59,675 bases of DNA from positions 1 to 59,675 of the forward strand of contig CAOJZM010000007.1 in assembly GCA_948466185.1 (NCBI GenBank). Direction: 5' to 3'. Numbering within the stretch: the first letter of the stretch is position 1; every line of letters starts with the position of its first letter. The stretch comes from an uncultured Christensenella sp. (GTDB lineage Bacteria > Bacillota > Clostridia > Christensenellales > UBA1242). Positions 15,043 to 21,895 of this stretch are shown piece after piece. The translations under genes were made by a program, and so were the position numbers. The notes under the pieces are model-generated. The model saw nothing but the letters and a program-made list of their open reading frames with translations, was not told where the DNA came from and ran no database searches.

Positions 15043-16029
15043 ATGAACGAACTTACAAAATATGCCAGCATCAAATCGGTTCTTAAAAAATATGGAATGA
15101 AAAATCTTGACGAGGCAAGAGAAATCTGCGAAAAAAGCGGAATTAATGTATATGACATTGTGAAAGGTATCCAACCTATCTGCTTTGATAATGCGGTGAA
15201 AGCCTACGAACTTGGGGCGGCTATTGCTATCAAATCAAAAGCGAAAACATCACAAGAGGTTGCTGTCAAAATCGGCGAAGGTTTGCAAGCGTTCTGCGTA
15301 AAGGGCTCTGTGTCTGATGAACGCCAAATTGGGCTTGGTCATGGCAAGCTTGCCGCCATGCTGCTTGACGACAACACAAAGAGTTTTGCCTTCCTTGCAG
15401 GTCATGAAAGTTTCGCTGCCGCAGAAGGTGCAATTGGGATTGCAAAAACCGCAAACAAAGTGCGAAAGACTCCCCTCAATGTTGTGCTCATCGGACTTGG
15501 TAAGGACGCTGCCTACATTATTGGAAGAATCAATGGCTTTACCTATGTTAATACAAAGTATAGTCACGAAACAGGCAAACTGCAAATCTTGGGGAAGAAG
15601 AAATTTTCTAAGGGCGATCGCGGAAACATCAAGATTTATGGTGCCTATGATGTGCCAGAAGGTGTTGCAATTATGCAACATGAAAAAGTGGATGTTTCCA
15701 TTACTGGAAACTCAACCAATCCGGTGAGATTCCAACACCCAGTTGCAGGAATCTATAAAAAGTGGTGTATTGACAATGACAAAAAGTATTTCTCTGTTGC
15801 CTCTGGCGGCGGAACAGGCCGTACACTCCACCCTGACAACGTTGCGGCCGGCCCAGCAAGCTATGGACTTACCGACACAATGGGACGTATGCACTGTGAC
15901 GCTCAATTCGCGGGCTCATCCTCGGTGCCAGCACATGTTGAAATGATGGGATTTATTGGAATGGGAAACAATCCAATTGTTGGAGCAACAGTCGCAGTTA
16001 CAGTTGCAGTTATGACAAGAAAAAATTAA
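15043..16029 (+). CDS. GGGtGRT family protein
   Basis: 328 residues, with the naming motif SGGGTGRTLHPDN near 265 and further Gly-rich conserved blocks (LGHGKLAAMLL, FLAGHESFAAAEG, FAGSSSVPAHVEMMGFIGMGNNPIVGA). It is translated from GGAGGG overlapping the end of the scaffold gene. The function is uncharacterised; the fixed pairing with an Fe-S scaffold-like protein suggests a cofactor-linked enzyme. Cytoplasmic, with no membrane segment. Confidence 0.85.
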   Translation: MNELTKYASIKSVLKKYGMKNLDEAREICEKSGINVYDIVKGIQPICFDNAVKAYELGAAIAIKSKAKTSQEVAVKIGEGLQAFCVKGSVSDERQIGLGHGKLAAMLLDDNTKSFAFLAGHESFAAAEGAIGIAKTANKVRKTPLNVVLIGLGKDAAYIIGRINGFTYVNTKYSHETGKLQILGKKKFSKGDRGNIKIYGAYDVPEGVAIMQHEKVDVSITGNSTNPVRFQHPVAGIYKKWCIDNDKKYFSVASGGGTGRTLHPDNVAAGPASYGLTDTMGRMHCDAQFAGSSSVPAHVEMMGFIGMGNNPIVGATVAVTVAVMTRKN

Positions 16030-16049
16030 TATGTTTGAATGATATAAAA

Positions 16050-16074
16050 AAAACAGCAGTTAAACTGCTGTTTT
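16050..16074. terminator. Bidirectional terminator
   Basis: AAAACAGCAGT-TAA-ACTGCTGTTTT between convergent genes. Confidence 0.88.
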
Positions 16075-16735
16075 ATTCGTTTTCCTCACTAACCACATCG
16101 GCAAGTTCATTAAAGTCATAATTTGAACTGTTAAAAAGCATCATCTCTGGGAAATTTGCACGTTTACCAATAAAAGATAGACGTTGTTGTAAATCAGATA
16201 CACAACGTTCAAGATTTTTACCATTATGGTATAAATATCTCTGATAAGAAACTAAATTTGATGCATAGATATGCATATAAAAATCACCATATTTTTCACA
16301 CATCTTTTTAACATATATTTCAGACAATACACTATCGTAATGCCACCCTTCTCCTTGACAATCTGAATCGACTGTAAATGTTTTGAATATAAACTTGATT
16401 GGTGTCTTTTCGTTTGCTTCATCTTCTCTCGTGAAATTTACAATTATTCCCTCTCTCAAATTTTCATAACTCTCAATTCTTCCATCCGAATAATTAAAAG
16501 TGCTGCCCATATCAGCAAGTTTGTTGAAATAAACTTCAAAAATCTGCATAATTTCTAAATCTGTAACATTAAGTTCTGGCAACTTGCTTTTTTTCTTTGC
16601 CATACGCTCGTAATACTTACGGCTTTTTGGTCTGTAAGGATCTTCTTCAATCATATTAAAATTTTGCTCTTTTACCTGCTTCCTATTAATACTGTTAAAA
16701 ATATCTTCCATTGTTATTTCTTCATCTGGTCTCAT
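16073..16735 (-). CDS. Third repeat unit of the MazF-fusion locus (hypothetical)
   Basis: 220 residues. The N-terminus EEITMEDIFNSINRKQ matches 'GMTMEDVMNTIDS' inside the upstream protein, and its end (QQRLSFIGKRANFPEM) matches TKYLSFIGKKSADVEEL, so it is a free-standing copy of the repeat found twice in the 641-residue frame. An AAAGGAG site supports the start, 12 bp after the upstream stop, and the two are co-transcribed. Function unknown; it may be a subunit or decoy of the larger protein. Confidence 0.7.
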   Translation of the reverse strand: MRPDEEITMEDIFNSINRKQVKEQNFNMIEEDPYRPKSRKYYERMAKKKSKLPELNVTDLEIMQIFEVYFNKLADMGSTFNYSDGRIESYENLREGIIVNFTREDEANEKTPIKFIFKTFTVDSDCQGEGWHYDSVLSEIYVKKMCEKYGDFYMHIYASNLVSYQRYLYHNGKNLERCVSDLQQRLSFIGKRANFPEMMLFNSSNYDFNELADVVSEENE

Positions 16736-16747
16736 TTCTATCTCCTT

Positions 16748-18673
16748 TTACTCATTTTCATCATCGATATCAAGAAGGTCTTCAAACTTATATACGCCTA
16801 CCCCATATCTTACAAGTTCTTCAACATCTGCCGATTTTTTACCTATAAAAGACAGATATTTCGTAAGTCTTTCACTGCATTTGTCTAAATCCATATAAAT
16901 ATCATAAAGTTTGTTTTGATTTTCTATATGTTGGAATGCGAACAATCTTGGATATCTGTCAGGATACTTTTCTGAAAGTTTTTTAGCCAAAACTTCAACC
17001 AAATCATAATCATTTGTTATCTTCTTGTCCCCTATCAAAACATCAGCAGAAAAAGGTTTTAACTTGAACTCTGTTGGGAAGATATTTTGTTTTGGATTGC
17101 TAGTGGTGCGGTTAAAGAAGACAGATATTCCATTTTTCAAAAGTCCGTCCCCACTTACCTCAGGATTACGAAAGGACAGTTTAGATCCATTCAATCTCAT
17201 TCTATTGATTTTCTCTTCAGCTATGTCCATAACCTCTGCATCAGTAAGTACGAATTCAACACGCTCTGCCTTTTTCTCAACTGGAGCAATATAAACTTTA
17301 GGTTGTGTTTTTGCAGACTCATGTTCACTGTCAATGGTATTCATAACATCTTCCATAGTCATCCCATCATCTTCATAGCTTGGAACCAATGGTTCAAGGT
17401 CAGTTTTAAAGTCCACAGTTCCATTCTTGATTAATTTATCAATATCAACAGCTTTGTTTCCAGTTACTGCAAGCGCTCGACTCAACTGCGTTTTAATAAC
17501 ATTGTATTTTGCTTTATCATCGTTCATAAATCTACTGTGAGCATGATTAACATCACGATAAATAAAAGCTCTGTCATATCTTTCGCCGTATTTTTCATGC
17601 ATTACATCATAAATGTATTGTTTTAAATTATAGTCATTATTGTATTGCACATATCCCATGGTAAATTTCCCATAATATTTGGAAATTATAAATTCGGCAA
17701 CATCAATCAATTCTTTCGTTTTTGTGAAATAGCCATCTGCAACAAACAAATAGTTACCTTTTGCATCTGTACCTTGGAATCTTACATTGTCAATTTCATA
17801 TCCACGTTCAAGATTTTTAACAAAAGAAATCTTCTTTTCAACAATTTGACGAGCCTCTTCTTCTGTCAAAACAAACTCTACAAATTCATCTTTTGGCTCT
17901 TCTTGAATTTCTGTTGGTTCTATATCTTGTGCTTCCACAACATTCTCACGCTGTGCTTGTTGCTCTTCAAATTCAGCAACCTCTTCTTTGTCAAACAGTT
18001 CAAAAGGGAATAAATCATCGTCACGTGAGAAATCTATACCTAAAACACTATCAGCTAGTAAATTTAACACCTTATCAAAGTCTTTCTTATCCATCTCTGC
18101 AACATTATGCAATAATCTATCTTTGGATATACCCTTTACATAATCTATACAAATTACAGAGTCTTTGTTGAAATACCCATCATATATTCCTTTTGGAAGA
18201 TTAAATACTTTTCCACAAACAGCATTCTTTTTCACATCACTGCTTATAGGTAACACAATAACATTGGAGTCTGTAACAGCAGCAACCAACACAGGTCTAA
18301 CACCACCAATCTCCCCCTCCAAAACGGGATTAAGATCGGCTGTAATAATTTGTCCGGGTTTTAATTCTATCTTTCTTATTTTCTTAAATTTATTATCGAT
18401 AGGTGCAATTATTTCAGAATGTTTATTTTTATCAAGTTTTTCTTGAAGTTCGGCAACCCCAACACCTTTAAATATACCCTTGATGTCATTTTTTACATAG
18501 CCATTTTGATAAAAATTCTCGACAAGCCTAAGACGAAACTCTGCTGTTTTTTCATCAATCTTAAGCATTGCGTCATCATAAAACGCCTTGAACTCTTTTG
18601 AAAGGTTACACATTAAATCAACGTATGCTTTGTTTATATCCTTCTCATATTCTTTTAAAGGACCATCTACCAC
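16748..18673 (-). CDS. Main frame of a phase-variable MazF/PemK-domain repeat protein
   Basis: 641 residues counted from an internal GTG at 18673 that has no ribosome site; the true start is probably at 18870 in the other frame (see the 67-residue frame upstream). Residues ~105-214 are a PemK/MazF-like domain: KPGQIITADLNPVLEGEIGG then VRPVLV, with the Arg kept but the EndoA QxRT segment altered (DYVKGISKDRL). An acidic linker follows, then two copies of a ~150-residue repeat (each starting EFVLT.. and ending near LSFIGKK/LAVTGNK). With 9 G instead of 8 at 18707-18714, the frames fuse into a 707-residue protein. As assembled it is OFF. Confidence 0.75.
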   Translation of the reverse strand: MVDGPLKEYEKDINKAYVDLMCNLSKEFKAFYDDAMLKIDEKTAEFRLRLVENFYQNGYVKNDIKGIFKGVGVAELQEKLDKNKHSEIIAPIDNKFKKIRKIELKPGQIITADLNPVLEGEIGGVRPVLVAAVTDSNVIVLPISSDVKKNAVCGKVFNLPKGIYDGYFNKDSVICIDYVKGISKDRLLHNVAEMDKKDFDKVLNLLADSVLGIDFSRDDDLFPFELFDKEEVAEFEEQQAQRENVVEAQDIEPTEIQEEPKDEFVEFVLTEEEARQIVEKKISFVKNLERGYEIDNVRFQGTDAKGNYLFVADGYFTKTKELIDVAEFIISKYYGKFTMGYVQYNNDYNLKQYIYDVMHEKYGERYDRAFIYRDVNHAHSRFMNDDKAKYNVIKTQLSRALAVTGNKAVDIDKLIKNGTVDFKTDLEPLVPSYEDDGMTMEDVMNTIDSEHESAKTQPKVYIAPVEKKAERVEFVLTDAEVMDIAEEKINRMRLNGSKLSFRNPEVSGDGLLKNGISVFFNRTTSNPKQNIFPTEFKLKPFSADVLIGDKKITNDYDLVEVLAKKLSEKYPDRYPRLFAFQHIENQNKLYDIYMDLDKCSERLTKYLSFIGKKSADVEELVRYGVGVYKFEDLLDIDDENE

Positions 18674-18870
18674 AAGAGAAAACTTATCAAATGCAACTTG
18701 AGAATTCCCCCCCCGATTTCTTCGTTTGGAGCAACTTCAACAATGGTACCTTTCAGAGTTGAGCGGCTTGCACGATTGATAGACTTTATCCAAAATTTCT
18801 CTCCATTTGAGTTAGCCTTGCCAAGTATAATATCATTTAACATTTCTTCAGTAACCATTGTTGTATCCAT
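18667..18870 (-). CDS. 5' frame of the phase-variable MazF-fusion gene (ends by frameshift)
   Basis: 67 residues as assembled. The gene has its own promoter and an AAGGGG ribosome site, so translation should begin here. Codons 53-55 are GGG GGG GGA in the G8 tract, after which the frame runs 12 codons to a stop at 18667. One extra G continues it as NSQVAFDKFSLV and on into the long downstream frame. It is either a genuine OFF variant or an under-called homopolymer. Confidence 0.75.
   Translation of the reverse strand: MDTTMVTEEMLNDIILGKANSNGEKFWIKSINRASRSTLKGTIVEVAPNEEIGGGILKLHLISFLLW
18707..18714 (-). repeat. Poly-G (G8) contingency tract of the MazF-fusion gene
   Basis: Eight C on the plus strand. 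G9 restores a 707-codon frame; G8 and G10 both stop shortly afterwards. Confidence 0.9.
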
Positions 18871-18899
18871 AAAATTTCCCCTTGTTAACTTTATAGTTC

Positions 18900-18928
18900 A
18901 TTTTAGCATACTTCCAGTCACTTTTCAA
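18900..18928 (-). promoter_or_regulatory. Promoter of the phase-variable locus
   Basis: On the minus strand, TTGAAA (18928-18923), a 17-bp spacer and TAAAAT (18905-18900), followed by AAGGGG and the ATG at 18870. Confidence 0.65.
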
Positions 18929-18945
18929 GACCCAATTTAAAATAT

Positions 18946-18974
18946 TTGACAATTTTCGATTATTAATGTATGAT
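18946..18974 (+). promoter_or_regulatory. ung promoter, probably leaderless
   Basis: TTGACA (18946-18951), 17 bp, TATGAT (18969-18974). The ATG that matches the family N-terminus is at 18981, 6 bp after the -10 box. Confidence 0.7.
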
Positions 18975-18980
18975 AAATTT

Positions 18981-19640
18981 ATGATACAGATAAGACGCAG
19001 TTGGTACGACCTCATGCAAGAGGAATTTCAAAAACCCTATTTCAAATCTTTGCAAGAATTTTTGGCAATCGAGTATGCAAACCAAACAATTTATCCAAGT
19101 GAAGATAAAATCTTTAACGCACTCAACCGAGTCCCATTTGATAAAGTTAAGGTTGTGATAATTGGACAAGACCCATACCATGAACCAGGGCAAGCACAAG
19201 GTATCTCCTTTTCTGTGCCAGAAGGTGTGCAGATACCTCCATCACTTGTGAACATAATGAAAGAAATTCATGACGACCTGGGTATTACCCCAATTCCACA
19301 TGGTGACCTCACACGCTGGGCAAGCCAAGGGGTTTTGCTGCTTAACACCGTCCTTACAGTAAGACGCGGGCAAGCAAATTCGCACAAAGATAAGGGTTGG
19401 GAGATTTTTACTGGAGAGGTCATAAAAAAACTTGGCGCACGCAAAAAACCAATCGTATTTCTTTTATGGGGTTCTTATGCACAAGGGTTTGCTCCATTTA
19501 TCGAAAGTCAGCATTTAATTCTTAAAGCACCACATCCAAGCCCCCTTTCTGCATACCGAGGGTTCTTTGGCTGTAAACATTTCTCAAAATGTAATCAATT
19601 CTTAATTGAACATAATGAGGATCCAATTGATTGGAAATAA
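18981..19640 (+). CDS. ung: Uracil-DNA glycosylase
   Basis: 219 residues, family 1 UDG. The catalytic GQDPYHEPGQAQGISFSV has Asp64, LLLNTVLTV is present, and HPSPLSAYRGFFGC carries the catalytic His and the DNA-intercalation loop. It removes uracil from DNA in base-excision repair. The start at 18981 aligns with the family N-terminus (SWYDLMQEEFQKPYF). The in-frame ATG at 18966 lies within the promoter spacer and is less likely. No ribosome site precedes either ATG, which fits leaderless translation. Confidence 0.95.
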   Translation: MIQIRRSWYDLMQEEFQKPYFKSLQEFLAIEYANQTIYPSEDKIFNALNRVPFDKVKVVIIGQDPYHEPGQAQGISFSVPEGVQIPPSLVNIMKEIHDDLGITPIPHGDLTRWASQGVLLLNTVLTVRRGQANSHKDKGWEIFTGEVIKKLGARKKPIVFLLWGSYAQGFAPFIESQHLILKAPHPSPLSAYRGFFGCKHFSKCNQFLIEHNEDPIDWK

Positions 19641-19669
19641 TGACTTTGCCACTTTGTGTCTATATACAA

Positions 19670-19702
19670 TAAAAAACCACGGATTAAATCGTGGTTTTTA
19701 TA
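19670..19702. terminator. Terminator after ung
   Basis: AAAAACCACG-GATTAAAT-CGTGGTTTTT followed by a T/A-rich tract; it may work in both directions. Confidence 0.85.
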
Positions 19703-19741
19703 TATATAATGTGAAATTTATTTTATAGAGTTGATTTGTAA

Positions 19742-20884
19742 TTAGTCCTCGCTGCCATCTTTCTTTGCACGAACTTTTGCAAGTTCTTCATTTGTTCTTT
19801 CAATGTCAGCTTTGATTTCATTGTTTTGTGCTGTAAGAATGTCATACATCTTTTCAAGAAGTGGATATCTTTCTTCATTCTTATCCATAACTTCTTGGCA
19901 ATGCTCAACTGAAAGTTTAAGGCCATCAAGAAGGTCAAGGTCTTCAGCAAGTTTCTTTGCTTTTTCTTCATCAATATCAGAATAGTTGTTTACACCGTAT
20001 AGAACAACCTTTTGTTTTGCAACAAGAGCTTCTTTTCTGCGAAGTTTTTTCTCATCATTCTCAAGGGTTCTTTTCACTCTCTTAAGAGGAATATATTCTT
20101 TCTTGCAAACTCTAAGTTCTTTTTCGTTTGCTTTTAAATTTTCTTCTAATTGAGCAAGTCTTGCAAGATAATCCTCTTCTGAAAGAAGGACCTCACTGCC
20201 TTCATGTTGAGAATCAGTTTGAACTGTTTTTGCTGCCTCAAATTCAGCTAAAAGCTTAGCATTTCTTGCTTTAACTTCTTCAAGTTCACGTCTAGCGGCT
20301 TCAAGTTCTTCTTTGGAAGTATCAACAGGAGTTTCTTCTTCAACTTCGTCAACATCAACAGTCTCCTCTTCGGTTTCTTCCTCTGTTTCCTCTTCGCCCT
20401 CTTCTTCAGTTTCCTCTTCTTCGTCCTCTTCATCTTCTTCAGACATTCTTGCAAGACGTTCCATAAGCTCACGACGACGAGCAGCGATGATGTCATCTTT
20501 ATCCTCTTCTTCGTCCTCTTCATCATCAACTGTTTCCTCAACAGGAGTTTCTTCTTGGGTTGTAGGCACCTCAGTTGTGGTTTCTTCCACTTCTTCTGTT
20601 TTTTCTTCTTCCTCTGGGTTGTAAGCCTCAACCACTACCCCGCCATAAACAAGATTTGCAACTTCAGGCATTTGTTTAACTTGTTCTGCAGTTTCAGGCG
20701 AAAGATTTTCAATTTCTTCCTTGATTTTTTCTTCTTCTTTTTCTTTCTTGTTCTTCACTGTCTTTTTATCCTTTTTAGGATTGCAAAGTGACATAAGTAA
20801 ATCCCCCATGAAGAAAATAAGGAATCCACCTGCGATAATAATACCAAGAACAATCACTATGTTTAAAATTACAGTTCCAGTCAT
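19742..20884 (-). CDS. Membrane-anchored acidic coiled-coil protein
   Basis: 380 residues. One N-terminal transmembrane helix (~3-28, GTVILNIVIVLGIIIAGGFL) is followed by a lysine-rich stop-transfer segment, a long Glu/Asp/Thr-rich low-complexity region (~90-200) and a C-terminal coiled coil. The cytoplasmic domain could be a scaffold (EzrA- or divisome-like), but no family is recognised. The start at 20884 has AAAGGAG 8 bp upstream; a GTG at 20893 overlaps that site and is rejected. No clear terminator separates it from tmRNA, so it may be part of that transcript. Confidence 0.7.
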   Translation of the reverse strand: MTGTVILNIVIVLGIIIAGGFLIFFMGDLLMSLCNPKKDKKTVKNKKEKEEEKIKEEIENLSPETAEQVKQMPEVANLVYGGVVVEAYNPEEEEKTEEVEETTTEVPTTQEETPVEETVDDEEDEEEDKDDIIAARRRELMERLARMSEEDEEDEEEETEEEGEEETEEETEEETVDVDEVEEETPVDTSKEELEAARRELEEVKARNAKLLAEFEAAKTVQTDSQHEGSEVLLSEEDYLARLAQLEENLKANEKELRVCKKEYIPLKRVKRTLENDEKKLRRKEALVAKQKVVLYGVNNYSDIDEEKAKKLAEDLDLLDGLKLSVEHCQEVMDKNEERYPLLEKMYDILTAQNNEIKADIERTNEELAKVRAKKDGSED

Positions 20885-20941
20885 AAATTTCACTCCTTTA
20901 TTATTTGCATTTGGCCATTAATAAGTTTAACCACATTATTT

Positions 20942-21323
20942 TGGTGGAGACGGCGGGATTTGAACCCGCGTCCGAAAAGCAGATTGAAAGTTTTTCTACG
21001 TGTGTAGTTTATGTTTATTTCTTATCAAAATTGAATCCATAAACAAATTATTTTGACCAGCGGTTTAAATTTTTCATAACTAGAACCACAAACTCATCAT
21101 GAAATTTTCGCTTAAATGATATCTAAATCTCTGAATAGCGACTTCAAAGTTAGACAGGTCAAATTTTTGACCAAGTGCCTTAGCGTTTACTTATGCAGCA
21201 ATTGCCATAGGTCTTACGTTTTCGTTTGCGTTTATTTACGCTTGCCAGTGTTTAAGGTGTTCTGACGCCACCACACGCTTTACGCTTTCCTCCGTACTCC
21301 CCGTCGAAACCAATAACGCCCCC
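20942..21323 (-). ncRNA. ssrA: Transfer-messenger RNA (tmRNA)
   Basis: The 5' end GGGGGCGTTATTGGTTTCGAC (21323 downward) and the 3' tRNA-like end (...GGTTCAAATCCCGCC...CCA, ending at 20942) are diagnostic. The tag frame is at 21229-21191: resume codon GCA, tag ANENVRPMAIAA, then TAA. It lies 17 bp downstream of smpB and is probably co-transcribed with it. Confidence 0.95.
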
Positions 21324-21340
21324 AAGTACAAGGGTTTTTA

Positions 21341-21784
21341 TCAGTAACTTTTAAGAATGCGGTCGAGGTCTCTTTTAACAGCCTTTTCTTTTAAGACCTC
21401 CCTCTTATCATAAAGTTTTTTACCTTTTGCAAGCCCGATTTCAACTTTAATAAGACCTTGATTCAAATATACCTTTGTGGGCACGATTGAAAAGCCTTTT
21501 TCCATAGATTTGCGGGCAAGCTTGTTGATTTCATCTTTATGTAAGAGTAATTTCCTTGTTCTTCTGCTGTCATAGTGTGGATTACAAGAGTTTTCATAAG
21601 GCTTTATGTAACAATTTTTTAGAAGTGCTTCGCCGTTTTTAATGACCACGAAACTATCTATTAAACTGACTCCACCCTGCCTTAACGACTTTATCTCCTC
21701 GCCTTCCAAAACTATTCCGGCCTCAAGCAAGTCTGAAACGAAGAATTCATGAAATGCTTTCTTATTATTTGTTAATATCTTCAT
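21341..21784 (-). CDS. smpB: SsrA-binding protein SmpB
   Basis: 147 residues, full length. KILTNNKKAFHEFFVSD.LEAGIVL.GEEIKSLRQG, then IKPYENS and KRDLDRILK, match the OB-fold SmpB that brings tmRNA into stalled ribosomes. The start at 21784 has AGGAGG. A TTGAAA-17-TATAAT promoter (21823-21795) lies so close that its transcript would lack that ribosome site; the gene is also readable from the rnr transcript. Confidence 0.95.
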   Translation of the reverse strand: MKILTNNKKAFHEFFVSDLLEAGIVLEGEEIKSLRQGGVSLIDSFVVIKNGEALLKNCYIKPYENSCNPHYDSRRTRKLLLHKDEINKLARKSMEKGFSIVPTKVYLNQGLIKVEIGLAKGKKLYDKREVLKEKAVKRDLDRILKSY

Positions 21785-21794
21785 TTCGCCTCCT

Positions 21795-21823
21795 ATTATA
21801 CCACCCTTATTCAAGATTTTCAA
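21795..21823 (-). promoter_or_regulatory. smpB-proximal promoter overlapping the ribosome site
   Basis: TTGAAA (21823-21818), 17 bp, TATAAT (21800-21795), directly abutting AGGAGG. The predicted start point lies a few bases before the ATG. Confidence 0.55.
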
Positions 21824-21895
21824 TACCCTAATTGAAAAAAATTGTGAAAATTACTAAAATTTTTATGTTTTTACTCATTTTTTTGTGATTCCATG

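Noticed and set aside
18966..18980. Upstream in-frame ATG for ung
   Set aside because: It lies between the -35 and -10 elements of the consensus promoter, and the ATG at 18981 matches the family N-terminus.
20313..20624. Ser/Val-rich plus-strand frame of 103 residues
   Set aside because: It is the antisense of the Glu-rich low-complexity region of the coiled-coil gene; the composition is an artefact of GAA/GAG repeats.
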